64,000 nt of DNA from Streptomyces scabiei 87.22 (GCF_000091305.1 NC_013929.1:1364001-1428000); one strand, 5' to 3'; shown: positions 19,660-29,120, numbered from the stretch's first letter. The notes: a model not told the origin generated them from the sequence alone. Numbers and translations: made by a program.

Positions 19660-22600
19660 TCAAGTGACCGGCGGCTCGATGTCCGCGTCGATGGCCTGCC
19701 AACGGGTGACGGCTCGCGTCAGCGGATGGTCACCGCCGAGTTCCTTGCTCTCCCTGGCGCGCCGCTCCGCATCGTCGTGGAGCCGGTCGGCTTCCGCGTG
19801 CGCCGACGCGGACTCGCCCGAGGTGTCCTGGCGGAGTTCGACCGCCAGGTTCGAGGCTGCCGCGATGGAGAGATAGTGATCGGGGCCGAGCACGTCCTTG
19901 AGGCCCTCGTACGCCGCACGGGCCACCGTCACTGCCCGGCGGTGGTCGCCGTTCTCCGCCAGATCGGTCGCGTGGTTGAGCATGGAGGTGAGGGTGTAGG
20001 GGTGCTGGGGCCCGAGCAGTCGGCGGAATCGGTCGGTGGTGCGGGTGGACATGTCGAGCGCGGTCTCGGGCTCTCCGGTCAGACGATGGAGCACAGCCAG
20101 GTTGTTGGCGCAGGTCAGGGTGAAGACATGGTCCGGGCCGAACCGACGCTCATAGTGGTCGAGGGTGTCCTTCGCCAGTTCACGGCCTCGGACCGACTCT
20201 CCTCGGTCGTAGAGGTCGGCGCTGAGATTCGTCGCGATGGCGAGGGTGTCGTGATGGTCGGCCCCCAGCTGTTTGGTCGCCTGCTGCAAGGTGTCGCTGG
20301 TCAGCCTGTACGCCTCCTCGTACTCTCCGAGCCGACGGTGCAGGACGGCGACGCCGAGGGAGGCGCGGAAGGTGATCAGATGGTCGGGTCCCAGCGCGCG
20401 CCGACTGCGCTTCAGCGTGTCCTGCAGCAGCTTCAGTGCCTCGTGCAGTGCCCCGGCGGCCCGCAGGTCACGTGCGTAGTTCGTGGCGGAGTTGAGCGTG
20501 GCTCGCTGATCGGGGCCGAAGATCTCCCTGCGCTGCTTGAGGATCTCCCGGTTGGTCTCACGGGCTGCCTGCCGGTCGCCGAACAGGAACTCGGACACTG
20601 CGAGGTTGCCCGCAGCGGCGAGGGTGCGCGCGTGTCCGTCGCCCAGGAGCCGCCGTGTCCGCCGCAGGGTCTCCCTGTCACTGGCCATGGCGTCGGCGTA
20701 CCGGCCGACGCTGCGAAGGTCCGAGCCGAGGCTCATGGCAGCGCCGAGGGTGTAGGGGTGATCCGGTCCGAGAACCCGGGCGGCCCGCTCATGGACGTCG
20801 CGGGTCACGTCGTACGCCTCGGGCAGACGCCCTTGGTCGCGCAGTGCGTTGCCCAGCTCGGTGCGCAGTCGTAGTACGTGCGCGTCGTCCTCGCCGAAGC
20901 GCGGCAGCCAACTGTCCAGGACACGTTCGGCGGTGCTGTTGGCGGTGTCGGCGTCGCCGCTGCGCCACAGGTAGCGCACGGTGTCGCAGATCCACTGCCG
21001 GACCGGAAGGTTGTCGCTCTCCTGCGCCCTCGTCGGCCACAGGTGCGGAAGCAAGGTGGCGTACCGCCGCCAGTTGTCGGACTCGTCGGGGTCCTTGGGG
21101 TTGGCCTGCCCCAGGACGGCCTGGGCCCGGTCCCGCATGGCGACCTGCTCCTCGGGAGAGAGCTGGTCCCGGAGCACACGCTGGATCAGGCGATGCAGGG
21201 TCAGCGTGTCGGTCCGCTGGTCGACCTGGGCGAGCCCGTTGCGGACGACCTCTCCGTAGAGCCTGCTCATCAGCAGGGGGTCGGAGAGGCTGGGGTCGTG
21301 CCCTTCGAGCAGTTCGAGTGCGGGGCGGCTGTTGAGCATGTCCCGCGGGATCGGATCCGGTCCGAAGAACGCACACAGCTGGAGCAGCACGGCCGCGGCG
21401 GGTGTACGGGTCTTCAGTCGATCGAGTGACCAGCTGGCGGCTGCCGACGTCGGATAATCGGGGGCAGACTGGCTGCGCAGGATGTCGGTCATCTGAGTAC
21501 GGAGCATCTCCACATAGGTGTCCACGGGCATCGCCGACTCCTGGAGCGAAGCGGCGGCGAGGCTCACGGCCAGCGGGAAGTCCCCGAGTTCCTCGGCCAC
21601 CCGAGCGGCTTCCGCCGATTCGAGTGATTGGTTGTAGCGGCGCAGCAGCGCGACGCTCTCCTCACGGGTGAAGAGGTCCACCTCGATGCGCGCGGCACGT
21701 TCGGCCCAGGCGGGGTTCCGCGAGGTGATGAGGATGTGGTGACCGGGGCCACTGACCGGAACCAGACCGTCCAGGTCGGCCGGCTTCTCGGCGTTGTCGT
21801 ACACGAGCAGCCAACGCGCGTGGGGGGTGCCGCGACGCAGCTTGTCCAGAACCTCGTTGCATACGGCCGTCAAGTCCTTGCCACCAAGGGGCACACCGAG
21901 ATGCCCGGCCAGCGTGTTCAGGTCCTGGCGGATCTGCGTCGGCTCCGCGGCGTTGATCCACCAGACGAGATCGTAGTCCGACTCGAAGCGGTACGCGTAC
22001 TCGAGCGCGAGCTGCGTCTTGCCCACGCCGCCCAGCCCGTAGAGCGCCTGCGGCAGCACGGCGGTGGTGCCGGAGAGCAGACTGTCACGGAGCCGTTCGA
22101 TCAGTGTTCGACGGCCGGTGAAGACGACGTTGCGCTGCGGTCGCCCGCCGATGACCTGCGGTGGAGTGCCGGGGAGCCGGGCCGCCACGGCCAGGCCGAC
22201 GGCGGCGGGGCGGGTCCCCGGTTCGACCGATCCGGCGCGGTCGACGGTGGTGAGCAGCCGGGCCACGGCCTCCTCGGCGGTGACACCCGTAAGGCTGACC
22301 GCCGAAAGGGATGCGAACTCGGCCGAGGGTGCTGAGTCGTCGACGCGGAGGGCGACGACCATACCGATCTGCCCGGAGGGGTCCCGGCGGCTGGTTCGCT
22401 GCCAGATCTCGCGTGCCTGGGGCAGAGCCGTGTACTGCGGGGAGAGCAGTACGACCATGCGACCCTCGCCGGCCAGCGTGCGGTCGAGGCCCGTCGGGAC
22501 GGCCGGGGCGGCCATGTCGTCATCCGCCTCGACCGGGGCGAGCGTCGCCTCGTAGCCGGCCGCCCGCAGCACCGCGACGGTCCAGTCGGCCCACAGCCGG

Positions 22601-23679
22601 TCGGTCGCGGCGTAGCTGACGTAGAAGTCCTTGCGCATGATCGGGGAGGTCCGCTCGTACTCCGCGCGCAGCGTCCGACGGTACGGCTCCGGCATGTTGT
22701 TCAGCCGGGTCACCCGATTGTCCGTCAGACGGGCGGTCAGTCGTTCGAAAGCAGACAGCAGCGTGCCGTCCTGTCGGCGCTCGCCGACGGTGGCGGGGAT
22801 CTCCTCGTACGCGTAGCTGGGTTTGTACGGGATTTCGACACTGCTCCAGTACTGGTCCAGTTCCTCGGGCGGCAGCCAGTCCAGGAACGGGGCGAATCGG
22901 TTGCGCGCCTGGTAGCGACCGGCCTCCAGCCGGTCACGGCCGGCGTCCTCGACGCGCATGGGGACGGGGACGATACGGATGTCGCGCTGGGTGTGGGCGA
23001 TGCGTCGGATCGAACGAGCCACATGGGCGGCGCCGTCGACGCCCTGCCGGCTGAGAGTGAAGCAGTCGACCACGATGTCCGGCATCACGACCGTGCAGAT
23101 GCTGGCCGTGTCGCTGAGGCCCGTCCGGCTGTCGATCAGTACGTAGTCGTAGCGCGCGGCCATGTCGTCACGGAGTGCGGTGAGGAAGTCGGCCCCGCCC
23201 ATACGGTAGAACGTGCCCCAGTCGAAAGTGCTGACCTTGACCGCATAGGTGTCGGGATCCTGCACCCCGGCCGGCAGCAGGTCCAGCTTTCCGCCCGGTG
23301 GCAGCCTCAGTTCCGTGCCGACGGCGTACCGGTCGACACGGGCGCGCTCCCGGTGGTCCGGTCCCTCCGGCAGACCACGTTCGCCCTGTGGGGGTGGCCC
23401 GGCCGCACCGGAGCCCACCAGCGGTGCCACGGCATGCTGGGCGAAGTCGCTGACCATCTCGATGACACCGGCGCTCTCGGTGAGTTCGGGGTCGGCGAGC
23501 AGAGGCTGGAGATAGGTGTGCAGTCCTGGGGCTTCCAGGTCCCAGTCCACGACGAGGACACGCAGGCCGTTGCTGGCGAGGATCCAGGCGGTGTTCACCA
23601 GCGCCATGGTGCGGCCCGTACCGCCTTTGAAGGAGTAAAAGGTGATGATGGTGCCCCGGCCACGCTCGTCATGGGTCAT
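19660..23679 (-). CDS. FxSxx-COOH system multidomain protein: ParA-like NTPase, TIR, NB-ARC, TPR
   Basis: A giant 1339-residue protein. Order: ParA/MinD-like NTPase (residues ~5-300) with the deviant Walker A KGGTGRT at 18-24 and DWDLEAPG; a TIR-like domain (~350-485) beginning MRKDFYVSYAATDRLWADW; NB-ARC (~510-740) with Walker A YGLGGVGKTQLALEYA, Walker B RWLLVYDNAE and HILITSRNP; then C-terminal TPR repeats (~930-1320) with recurring 'ALGPDHxxTLxxxxNLA' units. This layout matches proteins annotated as 'FxSxx-COOH system tetratricopeptide repeat protein'. ATG at 23679 with GGAG upstream overlaps the fxsC 3' end by 11 nt, so the two are coupled. It resembles NLR-type signalling ATPases; function is inferred, not shown. 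Confidence 0.85.
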   Translation of the reverse strand: MTHDERGRGTIITFYSFKGGTGRTMALVNTAWILASNGLRVLVVDWDLEAPGLHTYLQPLLADPELTESAGVIEMVSDFAQHAVAPLVGSGAAGPPPQGERGLPEGPDHRERARVDRYAVGTELRLPPGGKLDLLPAGVQDPDTYAVKVSTFDWGTFYRMGGADFLTALRDDMAARYDYVLIDSRTGLSDTASICTVVMPDIVVDCFTLSRQGVDGAAHVARSIRRIAHTQRDIRIVPVPMRVEDAGRDRLEAGRYQARNRFAPFLDWLPPEELDQYWSSVEIPYKPSYAYEEIPATVGERRQDGTLLSAFERLTARLTDNRVTRLNNMPEPYRRTLRAEYERTSPIMRKDFYVSYAATDRLWADWTVAVLRAAGYEATLAPVEADDDMAAPAVPTGLDRTLAGEGRMVVLLSPQYTALPQAREIWQRTSRRDPSGQIGMVVALRVDDSAPSAEFASLSAVSLTGVTAEEAVARLLTTVDRAGSVEPGTRPAAVGLAVAARLPGTPPQVIGGRPQRNVVFTGRRTLIERLRDSLLSGTTAVLPQALYGLGGVGKTQLALEYAYRFESDYDLVWWINAAEPTQIRQDLNTLAGHLGVPLGGKDLTAVCNEVLDKLRRGTPHARWLLVYDNAEKPADLDGLVPVSGPGHHILITSRNPAWAERAARIEVDLFTREESVALLRRYNQSLESAEAARVAEELGDFPLAVSLAAASLQESAMPVDTYVEMLRTQMTDILRSQSAPDYPTSAAASWSLDRLKTRTPAAAVLLQLCAFFGPDPIPRDMLNSRPALELLEGHDPSLSDPLLMSRLYGEVVRNGLAQVDQRTDTLTLHRLIQRVLRDQLSPEEQVAMRDRAQAVLGQANPKDPDESDNWRRYATLLPHLWPTRAQESDNLPVRQWICDTVRYLWRSGDADTANSTAERVLDSWLPRFGEDDAHVLRLRTELGNALRDQGRLPEAYDVTRDVHERAARVLGPDHPYTLGAAMSLGSDLRSVGRYADAMASDRETLRRTRRLLGDGHARTLAAAGNLAVSEFLFGDRQAARETNREILKQRREIFGPDQRATLNSATNYARDLRAAGALHEALKLLQDTLKRSRRALGPDHLITFRASLGVAVLHRRLGEYEEAYRLTSDTLQQATKQLGADHHDTLAIATNLSADLYDRGESVRGRELAKDTLDHYERRFGPDHVFTLTCANNLAVLHRLTGEPETALDMSTRTTDRFRRLLGPQHPYTLTSMLNHATDLAENGDHRRAVTVARAAYEGLKDVLGPDHYLSIAAASNLAVELRQDTSGESASAHAEADRLHDDAERRARESKELGGDHPLTRAVTRWQAIDADIEPPVT

Positions 23680-25006
23680 CTTCCTGCTCCTTCGCATAGG
23701 GCATCAGGGGGGAGGAGAGGCGGGTGGCGATCGGTGGCGCGAGTCCGGGTAGGCCGTGCGGCGCGGCGGCGGTGCTCAGCACAGGCAGAGGGGCGGTTGT
23801 GATCCGGGGCGTCTCCAGGGAGTTGGTCCTGAGGGTCTCCAGGAATGAGATCAAATGGTTCTGCGCCTTGGCGACCACCGCGTGGAGAGTGCCGTCGAAC
23901 TGATCCGCCGCGATCCCCGGTTGGAGCAACGGCAGGGGATCCCCGGCTCCCTTCGCCCAGTTGTAGGGGAGCACGTCCCGGACCGTCGCCCAGTAGGCCT
24001 TTCCCTTGGCTCCGTCACCCGCCTGTTCCGGATCGCAGGGCACTATGGCCGCGCTGCCCGGATGGTTGCTCCGGTCGTAGGCGCGCAGCGCGCTTACGAA
24101 CGACTCGTCCGAGGCCGCCGAGGCCTCCACCAGGAGGACCGCGACCTGGCCCTGTCCGCGAGCCTGGTCCAGGGTGACGCCCAGGAGATCCGACACGATC
24201 TCGGTCCGTACCGTGAATCCACGTTCCTCCAGGAGCAGGCTCGCTCTCGTGGCCAGCGGTTCCGGTGAGTCGGCGTGGTAGGGGTTCCAGTCGACGGGAC
24301 TGTCCCCGTGGCACCCCGGGTCCGTCGACTCGGGGTGAGCGCTCGCCGAGGTGCGGGCGGCTACGAGCAGGAGTGCGTGACTGCCCGGCTCCGCACGTTC
24401 GGCGGCGGACGGAAAAGGACCGGCGGACTCCGGTCCGGTGATGTCCAGCCCGTTGGCCGGCAATATGCGGAAATGCTCGGCGGCGACGAGGATCTGATGC
24501 GCGATGAGGTTCACGATGCGGCGGTACTCGTCGCCGCCCGGGTCCGCGATCAGGATGCGGCGCAGGCCCCATCGGGCGTAGTTCTCGCCGAAGTCGAGGT
24601 TGTCGTACTGAATGTGGGCCGCGCCTGCCGGAACTTGCCGCACCGGCTCCCACAGGACCGGGATGAGAGCCTTCGCATCCGCTCCCGTCACCTCTCTGTG
24701 ACGGCGCTGACGGTCCTCGAATGCCTTCCATTCGCGACCGCAGTAGTCGCTTCTGAAATACTCTGGACTGTAGAGGGCCAGCATGGTACGGCAGTGACCG
24801 AGCGCGTTGCAGAGCGCCGCATTCCAGTCCTGCCCCACCTGAATGGACTGTACGTCGAGAAACGGGCGGCCGAACGGCACGGCATTGCCCTTGTGTAATC
24901 GTAGGAGTTCCTGGCGCAATTCTGCGCACAGGTCGTCGTAAAAGCGCTTGACGAGGACAAGGGGTCCGCGCTTGCGCGTGTAACTCAGAAAGAAGTACGG
25001 TTCCAA
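23669..25006 (-). CDS. fxsC: FxsC-type TIR domain protein of the FxS system
   Basis: A 445-residue protein. The N-terminal TIR-like domain begins FFLSYTRKRGP and continues with FYDDLCAELRQ, PFLDVQSIQVGQDWNAAL, MLALYSPEYFRSDYCGREWKAFEDR (Glu in the position used by TIR NADases) and ALIPVLW. The C-terminal half (SHALLLVAA, then WNPYHADS and WATVRDVLPYNWAKGAGDPLP) fits the FxsC C-terminal domain known only from FxS loci. The start is TTG at 25006, preceded by a G-run, with no ATG or GTG nearby in frame. The 5' part is less G+C-rich than neighbouring genes, a hint of transfer. It overlaps the NB-ARC/TPR gene by 11 nt; the pair is surely co-expressed. Confidence 0.82.
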   Translation of the reverse strand: MEPYFFLSYTRKRGPLVLVKRFYDDLCAELRQELLRLHKGNAVPFGRPFLDVQSIQVGQDWNAALCNALGHCRTMLALYSPEYFRSDYCGREWKAFEDRQRRHREVTGADAKALIPVLWEPVRQVPAGAAHIQYDNLDFGENYARWGLRRILIADPGGDEYRRIVNLIAHQILVAAEHFRILPANGLDITGPESAGPFPSAAERAEPGSHALLLVAARTSASAHPESTDPGCHGDSPVDWNPYHADSPEPLATRASLLLEERGFTVRTEIVSDLLGVTLDQARGQGQVAVLLVEASAASDESFVSALRAYDRSNHPGSAAIVPCDPEQAGDGAKGKAYWATVRDVLPYNWAKGAGDPLPLLQPGIAADQFDGTLHAVVAKAQNHLISFLETLRTNSLETPRITTAPLPVLSTAAAPHGLPGLAPPIATRLSSPLMPYAKEQEDDP

Positions 25007-25333
25007 GGAGCCCCCGCCGTGCCACGCTCGCGAGGTTCCTGTTACGGGGCGGATGGATTCTCACGTCTCGGAAGGTGGCCGACACCGGCGGAAGTGCACG
25101 CGGTTCGGACGCCTCCCACACCTCCTCACCCCCCAACCGGTACCCCTCAGCCATAGCCTTGGTTGAGTCGTGCCGAGACAGACGACGATACCGCCGCCCG
25201 GCCCGGCGGGCCCCTCTCGGTAGGGCCCGAATGCATGCTTCCCCCGTTCTCCCGGTCCACTCCCCCTGCTTCCCTCATGCCGTGGCGCAGCGGGGCACGG
25301 GCGTTGACCGTGCGCCCCGAGTCACACTCCGGC
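25007..25333. other. 327-bp region between fxsB2 and fxsC
   Basis: It separates the fxsA2-fxsB2 pair from fxsC. No gene or strong hairpin was seen. It presumably holds the fxsC promoter. Confidence 0.5.
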
Positions 25334-26572
25334 TCACGAGCCCCGCACGCGTCGCACCGGCTTCCCGGCCGCCCGCGCCATCGCGGTGTGCACTCTGGAA
25401 CGGACATGGTCGATCAAGGCCCACAGGTCGTAGCAGTAGACGGAAGGGGTGACGAATCCCGTCGAGGGGTGGCTGCGATGGGTGAACAGGCCGCCACCGC
25501 AGACCTGCACCAGGCCACAGTCGCGGCATGTCCGGCTGAGCCCGTCGAGTCCTGCCTGTCTGCGCCGCAGCACCTCGGTCCCCAACGCGTCCGAGAAGGA
25601 GTGCCGGAAGACATCGAGGCCGGTCTCGGGCGCGCCCTCCGCGACGACCTTCAGGGAATCGGAGTGCTCCATCGTCCCATCGGTCTCCACCACCACGAGA
25701 TCCACAGGCTCGGTGCCGAGCCCCTCGGCGTTCACCACGTCGCCGAGCACCCCGGAGACGATCTCCTCGAACATCCGGACCCCCGTCTCCTTCTGCGGTG
25801 CGTCGAACCAGCGGTCGAACGCGGCGGTGAGCCAAAGGGCGTACGGTGTCGGCTCGTTCGGCGGCACGGCGGTCGGGGGCCGCTCCGGTGGCACCTCGCG
25901 GTGCTCCAGTCCGGGTGGCGGATGCAGCCAGGTTCCGTGCGGCAGAAGAAAGTCGACGCGCGGTGGCGAGAACTCCAGCAGCGACTCGTACGTTTCGACG
26001 GGATCATTGGCGAGGTCCAGAGTGCACAGGATCCCCACGTACCGCTCTCTGTGCCGAGGGCTGTTCAGCAGACGCAGCGCCTCGGCGACCCGGGCGTGGC
26101 TGGGGCGGCCGTTCGCATGGCGGCGATGCCGGTCGTGCGCCGCACGCGAGCCGTCGAGGCTGACCGACACACCGACACCGTGCGCACCCAACAGGGCCAG
26201 CCACTCCTCGTCGAGGAGGATGCCGTTCGACTGCATCGAGACCAAAGCCTCGACCGTACCGGCGAGATGCTCGGCGACGACCGTGAGCATACGACCGAGG
26301 TGGGCCTTGCCCACGAGCAATGGCTCGCCGCCATGGAGGATGATGCGCACCGTGGAAAGCCGGTGCTCCCGAGCGTGTTCGACGATCCGGACCGCCGCCT
26401 GCCGCACGGTTTCGAGATCCATGACCGCTGGACGTCTGCGCCAGCTCTGGTCGGCAGCGAAATATACATAGCAGTAGTCGCAGGACAGATTGCACAAACT
26501 GTGTATTTTCAGCAGGAATTGCCGAAAGGGAGTGGCGGATAGACCCCTGGCCCCGGCTTCCCTGGTCGTCAC
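25334..26572 (-). CDS. fxsB: FxsB-type radical SAM/SPASM cyclophane-forming peptide maturase, copy 2
   Basis: A 412-residue paralogue of the maturase at 17373. The radical SAM motif CNLSCDYC has Cys27, Cys31 and Cys34; RIILHGGEPLLVG and VSVSLDGSRAAHDRHRR follow. The C-terminus has CRDCGLVQVCGGGLFTHR and VYCYDL for auxiliary clusters. GTG at 26572 overlaps the precursor stop (GTGA), the same arrangement as copy 1. It is expected to cross-link Phe56 and Ser58 of the adjacent 60-residue precursor. The open frame runs far upstream but that part is an artefact of high G+C. It is separated by 327 bp from fxsC. Confidence 0.9.
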   Translation of the reverse strand: MTTREAGARGLSATPFRQFLLKIHSLCNLSCDYCYVYFAADQSWRRRPAVMDLETVRQAAVRIVEHAREHRLSTVRIILHGGEPLLVGKAHLGRMLTVVAEHLAGTVEALVSMQSNGILLDEEWLALLGAHGVGVSVSLDGSRAAHDRHRRHANGRPSHARVAEALRLLNSPRHRERYVGILCTLDLANDPVETYESLLEFSPPRVDFLLPHGTWLHPPPGLEHREVPPERPPTAVPPNEPTPYALWLTAAFDRWFDAPQKETGVRMFEEIVSGVLGDVVNAEGLGTEPVDLVVVETDGTMEHSDSLKVVAEGAPETGLDVFRHSFSDALGTEVLRRRQAGLDGLSRTCRDCGLVQVCGGGLFTHRSHPSTGFVTPSVYCYDLWALIDHVRSRVHTAMARAAGKPVRRVRGS

Positions 26573-26751
26573 AGTGCGCTCTCGAAGACGACATCCGTCG
26601 TCCTCGACGAGTTGCCTCGCTCGTGTAGGTGGCGTCGCACGGCATGCCCCAGCACCGTGTCCTTGCCGGCCACCGCTTCCAATCGCCCGGGTGACACTTC
26701 GGAGATGTCCACCAGCGGCGTGCGGTTCTGGCTGTTCCGAGGCGCGTCCAT
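26569..26751 (-). CDS. fxsA: FxsA RiPP precursor, canonical FESAL C-terminus
   Basis: A 60-residue peptide ending TTDVVFESAL, an exact FxSxx-COOH terminus (F56, S58). The leader has LVDISEVSPGRLEAVAGKDTVLGHAVRRH, typical of the family. ATG at 26751 has a perfect GGAGG nearby; longer upstream starts exist to 26820 but lack a ribosome-binding site. The gene overlaps fxsB2 by GTGA. Modification would install a Phe-Ser cyclophane in FES. It is the first gene of the six-gene leftward FxS run. Confidence 0.9.
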   Translation of the reverse strand: MDAPRNSQNRTPLVDISEVSPGRLEAVAGKDTVLGHAVRRHLHERGNSSRTTDVVFESAL

Positions 26752-27096
26752 GCCTTGCTGCCTCCCTGAGAGCCGATGGGCGCGGAAGAGCCGCCCCGCC
26801 CGGATGTATTCCCTGTCCATGCTCTGTCAGTGCTCTTCGCACGTCCACAGAACAGTTGGCACCCGTTGACGCATACACGGGCCGTGGCGGTAGAGGACTC
26901 CTCTCCCCTCCTTCTTCGCCACCGTGGCCGAATTTCCCTACAGGAGGGCAGCGCTTCGGCAGGGTATTCCGAGGAATGCCGCACCTATCCGGAAAACGGA
27001 GTGCAGCCATTGCGAACGCATCGCTCGCAGCTCCGTCACCGTCGCCCCGGCAGCCCCCAAGGGCTGGTGCGGTACATGTCGCGTCGGAAAGGCGGG
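26752..27096. other. 345-bp region upstream of fxsA2
   Basis: It lies between maleylacetate reductase and fxsA2. It is locally less G+C-rich, especially around 26900-27000. It should contain the fxsA2 promoter, but no consensus pair stands out and no gene is supported. Confidence 0.5.
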
Positions 27097-28164
27097 TCAG
27101 GACCAGACCGGCGGCCGGGTGCCCTCGTGCGCCGCGCGCAGGATCGCCAGGGCGTCCGCCGCGCCGACCTCGCGGGGGTTGGGGTACGCCTGTGCCGTCA
27201 CCTCGGCCGCCGCTCGCTCCAGGTCGGCCTCGGCCAGGCCGAGTTCGGCCAGGGAACGGGGAGCCCCGAGGCTGCCCGTCAGGTCCCACAGGGCCCGGCC
27301 GGGGTCGTCGGCGTCCAGGGCGCGGCCCAGCGCGGTCATGGCGTCGGGCGCGGCCGGGGCGTTGTAGGCGACGACGTACGGCAGGACGACGGTGTGGGTC
27401 TCTGCGTGCGGGAGGCCGAAGGTGCCGCCGAGGACGTGGCAGAGCTTGTGGTGCAGCCCCATGGTGGTCGCGCCGAGCGCGGTGCCGCAGAGCCAGGCGC
27501 CGTAGAGGGCCCGGCCGCGCGCCGCCAGGTCCCCGGGGGCGGCCGCCACCGCGGGAAGTGCCTCGGCCATGGCACGGGCGCCCTCCTGTGCCGTCAGCGA
27601 CACCAGGGGCGAGGCGTCCGGCGCGTACAGGGCCTCCACGGCGTGGGCGAGCGCGTTGACGCCGCTGGTCACGGAGAGGGGCACGGGCAGGGAGAGGGTG
27701 AGTTCGGCGTCGTAGACGACACTGCGCGGCAGGACCGACGCGGCCCGGCCGGTGCGTTTGGCGCCGCTCTCGGTCAGGCCCCAGACCGGGGTCATCTCCG
27801 AGCCCGAGTACGTCGACGGCACGGCGATCAGCGGCAGTTCGGTGCGGAGCGCGATCGCCTTGCCCAGTCCGATCGCCGAACCGCCGCCGACGGCCACACA
27901 GCCGTCCGCGTCCACGTCCCGCGCCGCCCGCACCGCCAGGTCGGCCACCTCCACCGGCACGTGCTGGCGGGCCTCGGTGAACAGTCCGGCGCGGGCGCCG
28001 CGCAGCGAGTCGGCGACCGCGCGGGCCGTCTCCGAGCCCCTCGGGCCGCACACCACCAACAGCCGCCGCAGCCCGAGCCGTTCGGCCTCCCCGGCCACCG
28101 CTGTCACCGCGGCGCCGGGGCGCATGACGACCCGCATGGGCTGTGCCTCGTACGCGAACTCCAT
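27097..28164 (-). CDS. Maleylacetate reductase
   Basis: A 355-residue iron-type alcohol dehydrogenase family enzyme reducing maleylacetate to 3-oxoadipate with NAD(P)H, the last step of hydroxyquinol degradation. Seen: VGGGSAIGLGKAIALRT (dinucleotide site), AVPSTYSGSEMTPVWGL, GVNALAHAVEALYA, and metal-site-region histidines in MGLHHKLCHVLGGTFGLPHAETHTVVLP. The 'STYSGSEMT' and 'HHKLCHVLGG' forms are specific to maleylacetate reductases. ATG at 28164 overlaps the dioxygenase stop codon (ATGA), so it is last in a three-gene leftward operon. Confidence 0.93.
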   Translation of the reverse strand: MEFAYEAQPMRVVMRPGAAVTAVAGEAERLGLRRLLVVCGPRGSETARAVADSLRGARAGLFTEARQHVPVEVADLAVRAARDVDADGCVAVGGGSAIGLGKAIALRTELPLIAVPSTYSGSEMTPVWGLTESGAKRTGRAASVLPRSVVYDAELTLSLPVPLSVTSGVNALAHAVEALYAPDASPLVSLTAQEGARAMAEALPAVAAAPGDLAARGRALYGAWLCGTALGATTMGLHHKLCHVLGGTFGLPHAETHTVVLPYVVAYNAPAAPDAMTALGRALDADDPGRALWDLTGSLGAPRSLAELGLAEADLERAAAEVTAQAYPNPREVGAADALAILRAAHEGTRPPVWS

Positions 28165-29120
28165 CACGCACGACCCGAGTTGTCGGAGCGAGGAGTCTCC
28201 CGCGTGCCGAGGACGAGGTCGAACCGGGCGTGGCGGAACGGGTTCGGAATGCCGAACCGCCGGGCCAGCGCCGGGTCGTCGGTCTCCGTGAAGTCCTGGA
28301 CGAGGCTCTCCTTGACGGCGAAGACCGCGTCCGAGTCGAGGTGGTCGCTGCCGGCCACGAAGATGTGGGTGGTGACCGGGGTGTGTCCCTCCGCCGAGGC
28401 GATGAAGTGGATGTGGGCCGGGCGGTAGGGGTGCCGGGAGGTGGCCCGCAGGAGGTCGCCGACCGGACCGTCCGTGGGGATGGGGTACGGACTGGGTACG
28501 CAGGTGCGGAACCAGAAGCGGCCCTCGGCGTCCGCCGTGAACAGTCCGCGGCCGTTGCCCGGCGGCTGGACGTCGGGCTGCTGCACGTCGTAGTAGCCCT
28601 CGGCGTCCGCCTGCCAGACGTCGAGGACGGCGCCGGGCAGCGGGGCACCGTCCCTCGACAGCACCCGCCCGCTGATCACGCACGGCTCCCCGCCGCCGAC
28701 CAGGTCGATGTCCGCGCCCAGTTCCCGGACCGGGGACTCGGTCATGTGGAACGGGCCGAGGACCGTCGACTCGGTCACGCCGCCGCCCCCCTCCGCCTCC
28801 TTCTCCTGCTCTTCCTCCTTCTCCAGGAGCTCGTCCCGTCCGTCGCGCCCCTCGCTGTTGATCGTCTCGACCAGCATCGAGACGCCGAGGACGTCCGACA
28901 GCAGGACGAACTCCTGCCGGGTGTCCGTGCAGGCCCGCCCGGTCGCCGTCAGATACGCGATCGCCTGTTCCCACTCGGCCATCGTGGGCTCGACCTCGCG
29001 GACGAAGGCATGGAGGTGACGGGTGAGGGCGGCGAGCAGTTCCCGCAGACGCGGGTCCGCAGTGCCCTCGAAGCTGTCGACGACCGCCTCGGTGATCCGG
29101 GTGGTGAATTCGGTGCTCAT
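28164..29120 (-). CDS. Hydroxyquinol 1,2-dioxygenase (intradiol)
   Basis: A 318-residue non-haem Fe(III) enzyme opening benzene-1,2,4-triol to maleylacetate. The N-terminal helical dimerisation domain contains EWEQAIAYLTATG and LSDVLGVSMLVETIN. The catalytic part has TESTVLGPFHM, VLDVWQADAEGYYDVQQ (Tyr ligand) and HPYRPAHIHFIASAEGH (Tyr and two His ligands). Between ETIN and TEST, where relatives have a short loop, there is an acidic low-complexity insert at about residues 90-114 (DELLEKEEEQEKEAEGGGG). It is downstream of the monooxygenase and overlaps maleylacetate reductase. Confidence 0.92.
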   Translation of the reverse strand: MSTEFTTRITEAVVDSFEGTADPRLRELLAALTRHLHAFVREVEPTMAEWEQAIAYLTATGRACTDTRQEFVLLSDVLGVSMLVETINSEGRDGRDELLEKEEEQEKEAEGGGGVTESTVLGPFHMTESPVRELGADIDLVGGGEPCVISGRVLSRDGAPLPGAVLDVWQADAEGYYDVQQPDVQPPGNGRGLFTADAEGRFWFRTCVPSPYPIPTDGPVGDLLRATSRHPYRPAHIHFIASAEGHTPVTTHIFVAGSDHLDSDAVFAVKESLVQDFTETDDPALARRFGIPNPFRHARFDLVLGTRETPRSDNSGRA

